This document shows, piece by piece, positions 1-5,444 of a stretch of DNA of 51,097 nt. Source of the DNA: a virus; IMG/VR virus record IMGVR_UViG_3300050821_005377, positions 1 through 51,097 of that record; one strand, 5' to 3'. The notes beneath the pieces were generated by a model that did no database searches, had not been told where the DNA came from, and worked only from the letters and a program-made list of their open reading frames with translations. Position 1 is the stretch's first letter; every line of letters begins with the position of its first letter. The translations under genes and the position numbers were made by a program.

Positions 1-68
1 CAATAGGAACCTTTGGGTTGGGTGGGGCGATGGGGGTCTTCGGTAAAAAAAAAAAAAAAAAAAAAAAA
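1..68. repeat. Left copy of terminal direct repeat with poly(A)
   Basis: Bases 1-68 are identical to 51027-51094. The unit is 44 bases of G-rich sequence followed by a homopolymer of 24 A here and 28 A at the right end. Either the contig closes on itself and the assembler stopped in the homopolymer, or the phage has a short direct terminal repeat. The sequence alone cannot separate these. Leftward transcription would read the tract as poly(U). Confidence 0.9.
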
Positions 69-80
69 TAAACTACCTAG

Positions 81-96
81 AGGGCACCATTGCCCT
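81..96. other. Short perfect hairpin beside the poly(A)
   Basis: AGGGCA-ccat-TGCCCT is a 6-bp perfect stem with a four-base loop. Read leftward it is followed after about 12 bases by the long poly(T) run, so it may act as a weak terminator, or be part of the structured genome end. It is the only other structure seen in bases 1-288 apart from the inverted-repeat arm; I see no gene in this stretch. Confidence 0.5.
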
Positions 97-116
97 TCCC
101 GATCCAAAAGCCCTGA

Positions 117-174
117 TTGAGAGTATCACCAGGGTACCACTAGGGTATCACCAAGGGTTCGCTAGGGTTACTGG
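117..174. repeat. Inverted repeat, left arm, with AGGGTA/CTAGGGT iterons
   Basis: The reverse complement of this stretch aligns with 50970-51029. It is perfect over 14 bases at one end (gccagtaaccctag) and 13 at the other (gtgatactctcaa), with mismatches and small gaps between. The arm contains three or four short repeats of the AGGGT(A/T)-(C/T)-CAC type. On the joined molecule the two arms flank a 113 bp spacer holding the poly(A) and a small hairpin (81-96). A replication origin, packaging site or protein-binding array is possible; none is proven. Confidence 0.8.
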
Positions 175-288
175 CGGGGCGAGCGGTGCCGTTGCGTGGT
201 GGTGAGGCGAAGTCGCATGTTTGATCGTGGGAGTGCGACTTTCGGCGCAGGTAAGGGGCCGGAAGGCCGGGGCAGATGAAACAGAAAT

Positions 289-320
289 GCCCCAAGTAGA
301 AAATTTAATCTACTTGGGGC
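289..320 (-). terminator. Rho-independent terminator of the left cluster
   Basis: A perfect 12-bp stem (GCCCCAAGTAGA / TCTACTTGGGGC) with an 8-base AT loop. On the minus strand it is followed by ATTTCTGTTTC, a T-rich tail. It lies just after the last leftward gene of the left cluster (ends at 363), so it should stop transcripts before the genome junction. Confidence 0.85.
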
Positions 321-362
321 GTCGTAACAACGGGTCTGGGCCGTATGGCGGCTTCAAAGGCA

Positions 363-500
363 TCACCTCTCTTTCTTTTGCGGAGGCTTGGGTGGCCGAG
401 ATTTCTCGATGTAGGGATGAACGGGTTTCACAATCCCGCGCTTGGGGACCCCTGTAACCCGTTTTACTAGCTCGCTTATGTCAACCTGCCCGCGAGCCAT
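363..500 (-). CDS. Small basic protein, 45 aa, unknown
   Basis: Starts MARGQVDISEL and ends in a proline/lysine-rich tail (RPPKPPQKKER). The start at 500 is chosen because GAGGAGG lies 7 bases upstream, inside the last codons of the preceding gene; the two genes overlap by 25 bases and are probably coupled. A longer reading frame extends upstream to 668 but its N-terminus is arginine-rich out-of-frame sequence of the neighbour. No family recognised. Last gene of the leftward left cluster, directly before a terminator. Confidence 0.6.
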   Translation of the reverse strand: MARGQVDISELVKRVTGVPKRGIVKPVHPYIEKSRPPKPPQKKER

Positions 501-643
501 GCTAAGTCCTCCTCTTTCTGTGGTCCTTTTGGGCTCTCTGCAAGTGCTAGGATAAGCCCTTGTATGTATTCGTCGTCTGTCATCTCCCCGTTCATGTATC
601 GTTGCGAACCGCGTTCGATAACATGCCGCATTGTCTCTTGCAT
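476..643 (-). CDS. Small acidic helical protein, about 55 aa, unknown
   Basis: From the ATG at 643 the product starts MQETMRHVIERG and ends LAWLAGRLT. An alternative ATG is at 631. The middle (MTDDEYIQGLILALAES) is compatible with amphipathic helix. The frame is open further upstream to 775, but that part is out-of-frame sequence of the coiled-coil gene ending at 693. The last codons carry the Shine-Dalgarno of the next gene. Function unknown. Confidence 0.55.
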   Translation of the reverse strand: MQETMRHVIERGSQRYMNGEMTDDEYIQGLILALAESPKGPQKEEDLAWLAGRLT

Positions 644-692
644 CTTGCGATAGCAAGGGCGGAGGCATTTCCTCCCCCGCCCTTCTCCCTGG

Positions 693-1391
693 TTAGAACC
701 CTTCGCCTTCGCTCTGTGATCCGCGATCATAGGTGGTAGGCTGGAACTTGCCCACCTCATCGCGGGGCTGGTCAACGTAGTGAGGCTTCGGTGAGATTGT
801 TACTTGCTTATCCACCTCCACACTCACACTCGCCCCGAAGACCTTGGCCATTGAAGCCTGTATCTCCGCCAGCTTGCCCTGCGCAGCCTTGAGCCGATCC
901 TCCATCTCCATCTGCGCCATCTGCGCGTCGTCCCGCTCTTTCTTCAGCGCGTCGATGCGGTCGTACAGCGCAGACGATCTTTGAGTAAGCTCTTGGTTGT
1001 CTCGCTGCGCTGTATCGCGTTCACTCTCTGCCATAGCCAACTTGTCAGCGATACGAACGTTATCGGCAAGAGCCTGATCCCTCGCCGCTCGCACTTGCGA
1101 GACCTGCTCATCCAACTCCCGGTTGCGATTGCGGATATACTCCAAGTCCCGCTGAAGGCTTCCGATCTCTCCCTTCAACGCCAGCACCGAAGCACTAAGC
1201 TCTGTCACCGTCTTCTGCAACTCCGTGCCCTTCAGCACCGCGTCAATAGACGCATCAAACACTTCCCGCATCTTGCTCACGGTGGGGTTCTCCTGGGTGG
1301 TTTCGTTCACTGGGGTCTCCTGTGGTTGGTGGTAATAGCTCTCTGCCATTTGTGACAGGGGGTCAGCCATGTCTCTCATTGGTTCGTTCAT
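693..1391 (-). CDS. Coiled-coil protein, 232 aa, unknown
   Basis: Residues about 35-185 have long heptad-like stretches rich in E, K, R, L, A and Q (for example LQKTVTELSASVLALKGEI), predicting a long parallel coiled coil. The N-terminus is M/P/Q-rich and probably disordered; the C-terminal 40 residues are polar and end SQSEGEGF. Abundant early phage proteins of this shape often act as scaffolds or host-factor binders, but there is no motif to say which. Preceded by a strong terminator (1415-1444), so it may be made at a different level from the genes upstream. Confidence 0.8.
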   Translation of the reverse strand: MNEPMRDMADPLSQMAESYYHQPQETPVNETTQENPTVSKMREVFDASIDAVLKGTELQKTVTELSASVLALKGEIGSLQRDLEYIRNRNRELDEQVSQVRAARDQALADNVRIADKLAMAESERDTAQRDNQELTQRSSALYDRIDALKKERDDAQMAQMEMEDRLKAAQGKLAEIQASMAKVFGASVSVEVDKQVTISPKPHYVDQPRDEVGKFQPTTYDRGSQSEGEGF

Positions 1392-1414
1392 ATCCGTTCA
1401 GCCTTTCAAGCAAA

Positions 1415-1444
1415 AGCCCTAGGGGCGGGATTGCCCCTAGGGCT
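1415..1444 (-). terminator. Rho-independent terminator
   Basis: A perfect 12-bp stem (AGCCCTAGGGGC / GCCCCTAGGGCT) with loop gggatt. On the minus strand it is followed by TTTTGC. It separates the 30-aa membrane protein gene from the coiled-coil gene, so it would attenuate transcription into the latter. Confidence 0.85.
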
Positions 1445-1454
1445 GGCATCGCTA

Positions 1455-1547
1455 TTAGCGATCTAGTATCGCTGTGAAGAAGCCAAACAAACCTATGGCT
1501 AGAAACACAGCGAATACAACTAACGCTATCACTAGCCAAGGTTGCAT
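1455..1547 (-). CDS. Single-span membrane microprotein, 30 aa
   Basis: A reading frame of 31 codons: MQPWLVIALVVFAVFLAIGL, then a short aromatic stretch and ILDR. Nearly the whole protein is one transmembrane helix. The ATG follows the stop of the upstream gene by only three bases, which suggests translational coupling, and the terminator follows directly. Function unknown. Tiny hydrophobic early proteins can inhibit host membrane functions or block superinfection, but nothing here proves that. Confidence 0.6.
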   Translation of the reverse strand: MQPWLVIALVVFAVFLAIGLFGFFTAILDR

Positions 1548-1550
1548 GGT

Positions 1551-2249
1551 TTAATGCTTCGCTTGGCTATGCTGGCCCGTCGGCTTCGCCTGTGCCAACA
1601 CTCCAGCGGAGACCTTCTCTCCCTTCTTCGCCTTCTTCTCCATCGCGGATTTCTCCGCCTTGGCTACGAGCTTGGGGTCAGCCTCAAGCGCAAGCGCCTT
1701 AATCAGCGCAGCGCCCTTCGCCTTGGCCTCATCCGGGGTCTTCGCCCCTTCATCCAGTTCATGCCGCTTGGCCACATTCGCCTTCGCGATCTCCATGAAC
1801 TGAGGCCCGCGCTCCTCATCCGCGAGGACCTCCTCCGCCGCTTCGGTGATCTTCTTGGCGGAGTAGTGGCTGATCTTCCCACCAGAGGCTTTGATCGCGT
1901 CTCTGACTGCCAAGCGTGCAAGCCGCATGGCTTCGGCCTTGACTTCGCGTTCCACTCCTTTCAGCTTCGCCTTCCCGCCGGTAATGCGGGTTTCGCCTTT
2001 CAGCATATTGTCGTATTGCGCTTGGACTACCGCCAAGATCGCCGCTTGCGCAGCCTCCAGCGCCTTTCCTTCCAAGCCCTTGCTGCTCTTGAGCTTGCTC
2101 TGCCCACGGTTCAGCAAGGTCTTGCACCCCTGGAGCATGATCTCCAGGTAAACCGGAAGCGGGAATTTGTCATCATTGAAGGTGTCTGTATCCACCTCAA
2201 ACGTGACGCCCACTCCAGCCTTCGGAATAGGGATTTGGATTTTAGCCAT
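1551..2249 (-). CDS. Lysine/alanine-rich helical protein, 232 aa, unknown
   Basis: Starts MAKIQIPIPKAGVGVTFEVD, a short beta-like N-terminus, then a long K/A/E-rich helical body, and ends in a basic tail (PTGQHSQAKH). Composition suggests a nucleic-acid-binding or highly abundant soluble protein. No domain recognised. It shares the leftward direction and early position of its neighbours. Confidence 0.8.
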   Translation of the reverse strand: MAKIQIPIPKAGVGVTFEVDTDTFNDDKFPLPVYLEIMLQGCKTLLNRGQSKLKSSKGLEGKALEAAQAAILAVVQAQYDNMLKGETRITGGKAKLKGVEREVKAEAMRLARLAVRDAIKASGGKISHYSAKKITEAAEEVLADEERGPQFMEIAKANVAKRHELDEGAKTPDEAKAKGAALIKALALEADPKLVAKAEKSAMEKKAKKGEKVSAGVLAQAKPTGQHSQAKH

Positions 2250-2321
2250 TGTCAGCTAACCTCATTTTGAGCCAGTCTCAAAGCCCCTGGCCCTTGGGCT
2301 ATCCGTTGCAAAGGGATTAAC

Positions 2322-2341
2322 GGCCAGCATTGGCGCTGGCC
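2322..2341. other. Perfect 7-bp hairpin in intergenic region
   Basis: GGCCAGC-attggc-GCTGGCC lies between the 28-aa reading frame (2349-2435) and the gene starting at 2249. There is no U-run right after it on the minus strand, so it is more likely an mRNA-structure element than a strong terminator. A second weaker GC hairpin lies at about 2282-2300. Confidence 0.5.
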
Positions 2342-2348
2342 TAAATCA

Positions 2349-2435
2349 TTAGTCAAGCATCTGTAATGGGGACTTGCTCGCAACATTGATACCGTGATGC
2401 TCGGCCTCCTTTTTGAGCGCAAGACCAAACGCCAT
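2349..2435 (-). CDS. Possible 28-aa peptide
   Basis: Starts MAFGLALKKEAEHHGI and ends PLQMLD. Composition is protein-like, in contrast to the arginine-rich overlapping frame. No clear Shine-Dalgarno directly upstream. Function unknown and expression uncertain. Confidence 0.3.
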   Translation of the reverse strand: MAFGLALKKEAEHHGINVASKSPLQMLD

Positions 2436-2511
2436 GGTTTGCGTTCAGCCATGTTATCTTTCCCGTTTCAAGCGTTGACTTCCAACCTACCCGGTAAGTG
2501 TACTCGCTCCC

Positions 2512-2574
2512 GCGATCAATTGCAAATCACAATCGCGTGATCGGGTCACGTTTTCGTGAACACGAGTTGATCGC
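2512..2574. promoter_or_regulatory. Nested palindromes, operator-like
   Basis: An outer perfect inverted repeat GCGATCAA (2512-2519) / TTGATCGC (2567-2574) encloses further dyads: GTGA-N5-TCAC near 2537-2549 and TCACG-TTTT-CGTGA just after. A related dyad, ATCGTGA-N6-TCACGAT, is at 3995-4014. The shared GTGA...TCAC half-sites resemble binding sites of dimeric HTH regulators (CRP- or GntR-type). No promoter could be matched with confidence to either site. Confidence 0.45.
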
Positions 2575-2754
2575 CTAATCACGCCTCGCCCTTTCAATCT
2601 CCGTTGCTATCGCCCCCGCGATAGGGCAACGCGCTGCAAGTACTATCCCCACATACTCCGTAGGAATACCCAACTCCTCACACACCTGTCTGTATGTTGG
2701 ATTGCCCCTTGGCTTGTACTCATACGCAGCCTTAAACATTTCCTCGCCGGTCAT
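2575..2754 (-). CDS. Small protein, 59 aa, possibly HTH-like
   Basis: Starts MTGEEMFKAAYEYKPRG and continues with a segment of the form YRQVCEELGIPTEYVGIVLA, which has the spacing of a small helix-turn-helix. It overlaps the upstream gene by ATGA, so translation is coupled. It ends beside the palindromic site at 2512-2574. If it is a regulator it might bind there; this is inference. Confidence 0.6.
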   Translation of the reverse strand: MTGEEMFKAAYEYKPRGNPTYRQVCEELGIPTEYVGIVLAARCPIAGAIATEIERARRD

Positions 2755-2858
2755 TGCCCCGTCCCTCCCCAGAACAACACAAACAACACCACCGCAGGTG
2801 CCAGCACCAGCCCTAGGATGATATAATCATGCAGCATTAGGCGTTCGAGGGGGTTCAT
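2751..2858 (-). CDS. Membrane microprotein, 35 aa
   Basis: Starts MNPLERLMLHDYIILGL, followed by a hydrophobic stretch rich in V, L and A to about residue 30, and ends GGTGQ. One transmembrane helix is predicted. It is the second tiny membrane protein of this cluster. The stop overlaps the next start (ATGA). Confidence 0.6.
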   Translation of the reverse strand: MNPLERLMLHDYIILGLVLAPAVVLFVLFWGGTGQ

Positions 2859-2868
2859 TGCCTATTCC

Positions 2869-3111
2869 TCAGTCGGTTAGTGGTTCAGTCTTCTGTCTTT
2901 CAATTTCCTCTGGGGCGAAGCGCAGATCACTTGGAGGACACTCACACTCTATCCAGGTTTCATCACACCACATCTCATTTGTTGGGTTATACTTGCCTAG
3001 GTAGAAGATATTACGCGCTCCATTGTGTTGACCCAGGTTATTAACTTCTATTGACTTGCACATCCAACGCAGATTGGTGTGGTTGATACAAGTTAGCCTG
3101 ACATTTCGCAT
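2869..3111 (-). CDS. Cysteine-containing small protein, 80 aa, unknown
   Basis: GGAG about 8 bases upstream supports the ATG at 3111. Cysteines occur at about residues 8 (TCINH), 18 (MCKS), 49 (WCDE) and 55/57 (ECEC), so metal binding is possible, but spacing does not match a family I can name. Acidic tail ending EPLTD. Ten bases separate it from the next gene. Confidence 0.65.
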   Translation of the reverse strand: MRNVRLTCINHTNLRWMCKSIEVNNLGQHNGARNIFYLGKYNPTNEMWCDETWIECECPPSDLRFAPEEIERQKTEPLTD

Positions 3112-3235
3112 TGTTCCGCTCCATCATGTTGCCGTTCATTCGCCCCGCGCCACGATGCCCCGCAATCGGCCATAGATCGTCCGTGGTTGACTTTGCCGAC
3201 CGGGCCGCTACTGCCCTAGCTCACCGCGCTTGCGC

Positions 3236-3493
3236 TCATTGGCGGCCATCTGTGGTCGATTGGCCGGGTGCATATTCGCTTGGCCTTGCAATTCGCATTC
3301 CCTGTGCGTACAACTCATTAACGAATGCACCTAACGCACGTTGCATCCTGTTATGAGCCATGCCTACGGCCCTATCCTCATTCGTGTCTGTGACGTCATC
3401 GAGCACTCACCATTGTGCTATGCCCTCTTGATCCGTCACACGAATAGCTGGCGTGAACGGCCCTGATCCTACTGTGGTTGCGTAGATTGCCAT
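3236..3493 (-). pseudogene. Small gene interrupted by an in-frame TGA
   Basis: The first part starts MAIYATTVGSG at 3493 after a good Shine-Dalgarno (AGGAGCAAGACA) and reaches TGA at 3409-3407 after 28 residues (...GIAQW). The same frame then continues for 56 protein-like residues (VLDDVTDTNEDRAV... to TTDGRQ) and ends with TGA at 3238-3236. The two parts read as one 85-residue protein with UGA after Trp28. Options are a nonsense mutation, stop-codon readthrough, reinitiation at the GTG just after the stop, or a sequencing error. TGA is an ordinary stop elsewhere in the genome, so general recoding is unlikely. Confidence 0.55.
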
Positions 3494-3528
3494 TGTCTTG
3501 CTCCTATGTTTGCGCTAGCAATGGAAAA

Positions 3529-3548
3529 AGCGCGGGTATGACCGCGCT
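3529..3548 (-). terminator. Rho-independent terminator
   Basis: AGCGCGG / CCGCGCT stem of 7 bp with a 6-base loop, followed on the minus strand by TTTTCC. It lies after the gene ending at 3580 and before the interrupted gene, so 3580-3909 may be its own transcription unit. Confidence 0.8.
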
Positions 3549-3579
3549 AATTCCCAACTCGTATCTAGAGGCTAGGGCG

Positions 3580-3909
3580 TTAGCAACGCTGCCCGCTCGC
3601 CGCCTGCCCTGCCAGCCAATCCCCAAGGCTCTCGCTCTCCACCTTCGGCTGCGCCTTGCGCTCCGTCACCGGCCCGACGGCGATTGAGAGCTTGCCAAAG
3701 TTGTAACCGAACTTGAGTTCGTATCCCGCTGGCAGCTTATCCGCGAAACACGCTTGCATACTCGCCTCGAACGTGTCCCGCTGGACTTTGTAGGCGCGGT
3801 AGGCGTCCTTGCTTGACTGATACTGCGACCAGCAGTGGCTTGCCTTGTTCTCACCGATAGCGTTAATCAGGGCCTGCTCATCCAGCGTGCGCCAATCTTC
3901 CTTAGCCAT
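3580..3909 (-). CDS. Unknown protein, 109 aa
   Basis: Starts MAKEDWRTLDEQALINAI after a strong Shine-Dalgarno (AGGAGAG, 4 bases from the ATG). The N-terminal 60 residues look helical; the middle (YELKFGYNFGKLSIAVG) looks beta. The C-terminus ends AASGQRC. No family recognised. First clear gene of the leftward left cluster, and followed by a terminator. The 14 bases of its ribosome site and start (AGGAGAGAGCTATG) recur exactly before the holin-like gene at 37529. Confidence 0.75.
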   Translation of the reverse strand: MAKEDWRTLDEQALINAIGENKASHCWSQYQSSKDAYRAYKVQRDTFEASMQACFADKLPAGYELKFGYNFGKLSIAVGPVTERKAQPKVESESLGDWLAGQAASGQRC

Positions 3910-3918
3910 AGCTCTCTC

Positions 3919-4170
3919 CTATTGCCCCGTAGGGTTGTTGTGTGTCGTGGCGATTTCAGGAATACCACAACCGCCAACATGGTAGCACGGACAGATCGTG
4001 AACGCGATCACGATGCCGTGAGCCATTGTCACGACCGCGTGATGTTGCACCGCGAGGTGGCATTGTGCGGTGCGGTGTGCCAGCCCTAGCGCCAGCCGCC
4101 ACCCCACCCCCAAAATCACGCGCGCGAGTTGGCCCAGTGTTGCCCCGCAAATTTTTGTTGTGGCGATCAA
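3919..4170 (-). CDS. Possible hydrophobic protein, 83 aa
   Basis: A leftward frame beginning with TTG (MIATTKICGATLGQ) with two weakly hydrophobic segments and five cysteines. Its stop lies directly before the Shine-Dalgarno of the gene at 3909. There is no convincing ribosome site at its own start and the region holds palindromes, so it may be leader or regulatory DNA. Nothing else is visible in 3910-4221 beyond the dyad at 3995-4014. Confidence 0.25.
   Translation of the reverse strand: MIATTKICGATLGQLARVILGVGWRLALGLAHRTAQCHLAVQHHAVVTMAHGIVIAFTICPCYHVGGCGIPEIATTHNNPTGQ
3995..4014. promoter_or_regulatory. Operator-like dyad ATCGTGA-N6-TCACGAT
   Basis: A perfect 7-bp inverted repeat with a 6-base spacer, in the divergent region between the leftward cluster and the rightward late genes. 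The GTGA-N6-TCAC core matches the layout of CRP-type sites and resembles a dyad near 2540. It could control the divergent promoters. Confidence 0.4.
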
Positions 4171-4221
4171 CCCATACCGATCAGGCTAGGGGCCACTTGT
4201 GAGTTGATGGAGAGATTTCAC

Positions 4222-4250
4222 TTGACATTTTTTTGAAAAGAGAGTATAAT
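4222..4250 (+). promoter_or_regulatory. Consensus sigma70 promoter for rightward genes
   Basis: TTGACA (4222-4227), a 17-base spacer, and TATAAT (4245-4250): a perfect housekeeping-sigma promoter. The expected transcript start is near 4257, one base before the ATG at 4258, so the first message would be leaderless or nearly so. It reads into the GIY-YIG gene and the packaging and head genes. Confidence 0.85.
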
Positions 4251-4257
4251 GGTGACA

Positions 4258-4698
4258 ATGGGAAATTCTATGTTGGAAGGATTGGCTGATTTCGAGAACT
4301 TTGGGCGCCCCCATCCTGGGACTGGGGTGTATTTGCTTATTGGTAAGGGTGAGGTGTTGTACGTTGGGAAGTCCTTGAACCTGTTTCATCGAATTGGCCA
4401 GCACATCAGCGCGATGCGTAGGCACATGAAAGGGAAGCGGCCTTATAAAGGCAAAGAGGAACTCCCCTTTATCGAGTTCGATCGGATCATGGTTAAGTGG
4501 GTTCCCATTGAACGGATCGATGCTGAGGAGATGAAGCTCATTCAGCGGTATCTTCCCGAGTGCAACGACCTAATGAAACGAGTTCATATCGATGTGTCGG
4601 ATGTTCCCGGGGTGGCGAAGCTCATCGCCTCTGCTCCTCGAACGATTTCGCTTCGACATGGCAGCGCCGAAGGCGTCATTCGTAGAAGGGCCGCGTGA
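4258..4698 (+). CDS. GIY-YIG family endonuclease
   Basis: A 146-aa nuclease-like protein. The GIY-YIG core is visible: GVY at residues 23-25, YVG at 35-37, the catalytic-type Arg (LFHRIGQH) near 45, and a Glu in AEEMKLIQRYLPECN near 90. There is no separate DNA-binding domain. An upstream ATG at 4249 lies inside the -10 hexamer and cannot be on the message, so the start is the ATG at 4258 (leaderless) or 4270 (weak GGAA upstream). The stop overlaps the next start (GTGATG), and the last codons (IRRRAA) form its AGAAGG ribosome site. The position directly before terminase fits either a homing nuclease or a packaging-associated nuclease; which is inference. Confidence 0.8.
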   Translation: MGNSMLEGLADFENFGRPHPGTGVYLLIGKGEVLYVGKSLNLFHRIGQHISAMRRHMKGKRPYKGKEELPFIEFDRIMVKWVPIERIDAEEMKLIQRYLPECNDLMKRVHIDVSDVPGVAKLIASAPRTISLRHGSAEGVIRRRAA

Positions 4699-5327
4699 TG
4701 GGGGCTCTTACTAAAGCTGGAGTTGCCCTTAATCAATATCGTGAGCGCCATCATGCCGTCGCTCGGCTCATTGCCATCGGTGCGACGCAGGATCATATCC
4801 GTCGCGTTACAGGGATATCCTTCCGGCGTGTTACGATCCTAATGGCCGATCCCTCATTTCAGGAGCTCGTCACCCTCTATCGTGAGGATGTAGAGAAGGC
4901 TTGGAACCGGAACGTTGACCAATACCTCGACCTTGGCATCGGCAATATGATCCAAACCGAGGCGATGATCGCGGATCAACTCGAAGAGGCCGACGAGGCT
5001 GGGGAAAAGCTTCCCCTCTTAACCCTCAACCGCCTCTCACAAGACCGTGCCGATCGCTTTGGCTACCCAAAGACCTCCCAGGTCGAACACAAACACGACT
5101 TCGCCGCCCTCCTTGACCGCGCGATCGAACGCAGCGGCAAGGCCCGCGAGGTGAAAGTCATCGAAGCCACTGTCGTTGAAGCCAGCGAAAGCCCACGGGA
5201 AATCAGCCCCCCTACGTCGTCGTTGGCTTCCGGGCCGGAGGTAGCGAAGCCCCCCAATGCAGCGCAGCCTCCGGCCCGACCTTCATTCGCAGCCATCCTA
5301 ACCACGAAGCGGCGGAGGGTTGCCTAA
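4698..5327 (+). CDS. Terminase small subunit-like protein
   Basis: A 209-aa protein. The N-terminus (about residues 10-50: YRERHHAVARLIAIGATQDH then IRRVTGISFRRVTILM) has the form of a helix-turn-helix as in small terminases. A central helical region includes LNRLSQDRADRFGYP. The C-terminal third is A/P/S-rich and ends TTKRRRVA. In the family it recognises the packaging site and loads DNA onto the large subunit. The start at 4698 overlaps the GIY-YIG stop; the GTG at 4695 is an alternative. Identification rests on the HTH, size and position before the large subunit. Confidence 0.75.
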   Translation: MGALTKAGVALNQYRERHHAVARLIAIGATQDHIRRVTGISFRRVTILMADPSFQELVTLYREDVEKAWNRNVDQYLDLGIGNMIQTEAMIADQLEEADEAGEKLPLLTLNRLSQDRADRFGYPKTSQVEHKHDFAALLDRAIERSGKAREVKVIEATVVEASESPREISPPTSSLASGPEVAKPPNAAQPPARPSFAAILTTKRRRVA

Positions 5328-5408
5328 CAGTCTCGGACTCCGGAGAGCCCCGTAACTTCTGGCTGCTCACTCCGTCACGGTTTAAGACAGCAGAACGGTA
5401 ATCGGAGA

Positions 5409-5427
5409 GGGCCGTGGAAAGCGGCCC
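5409..5427. other. Hairpin before the large terminase gene
   Basis: GGGCCG-tggaaag-CGGCCC is a perfect 6-bp stem, 17 bases upstream of the terminase ATG, in a 117-base gap between terminase genes (5328-5444). A self-complementary CTCCGGAG lies near its left end. It could be an mRNA control element, or part of a packaging recognition site. No tRNA fold was found here. Confidence 0.4.
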
Positions 5428-5444
5428 ACCACTAGGGTCTGGGG

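Noticed and set aside
363-668. Upstream extension of the last left-cluster gene to 668
   Set aside because: The N-terminal 55 residues are out-of-frame sequence of the neighbour; the start at 500 has an ideal ribosome site.
981-2270. Rightward reading frames (981-1355, 1542-2270) opposite the coiled-coil and K/A-rich genes
   Set aside because: They are antisense to well-composed leftward genes, rich in Leu/Arg/His, and lack ribosome sites.
2252-2452. 66-aa leftward frame starting MAERKPW
   Set aside because: Arg-rich, and conflicts with the better-composed 28-aa frame on the same DNA.
3093-3173. 26-aa leftward frame (MADCGASWRGANER...) and a 13-aa frame before it
   Set aside because: Too short, no clear ribosome site, and one overlaps the start of the gene at 3111; cannot be supported.
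3111-3687. Rightward frames at 3111-3356 and 3478-3687
   Set aside because: Composition is Arg/Ala/Pro shadow-like; the opposite strand has better genes, ribosome sites and a terminator.
5328-5444. Possible tRNA or tmRNA in the terminase gap
   Set aside because: No T-arm consensus or acceptor pairing could be built.
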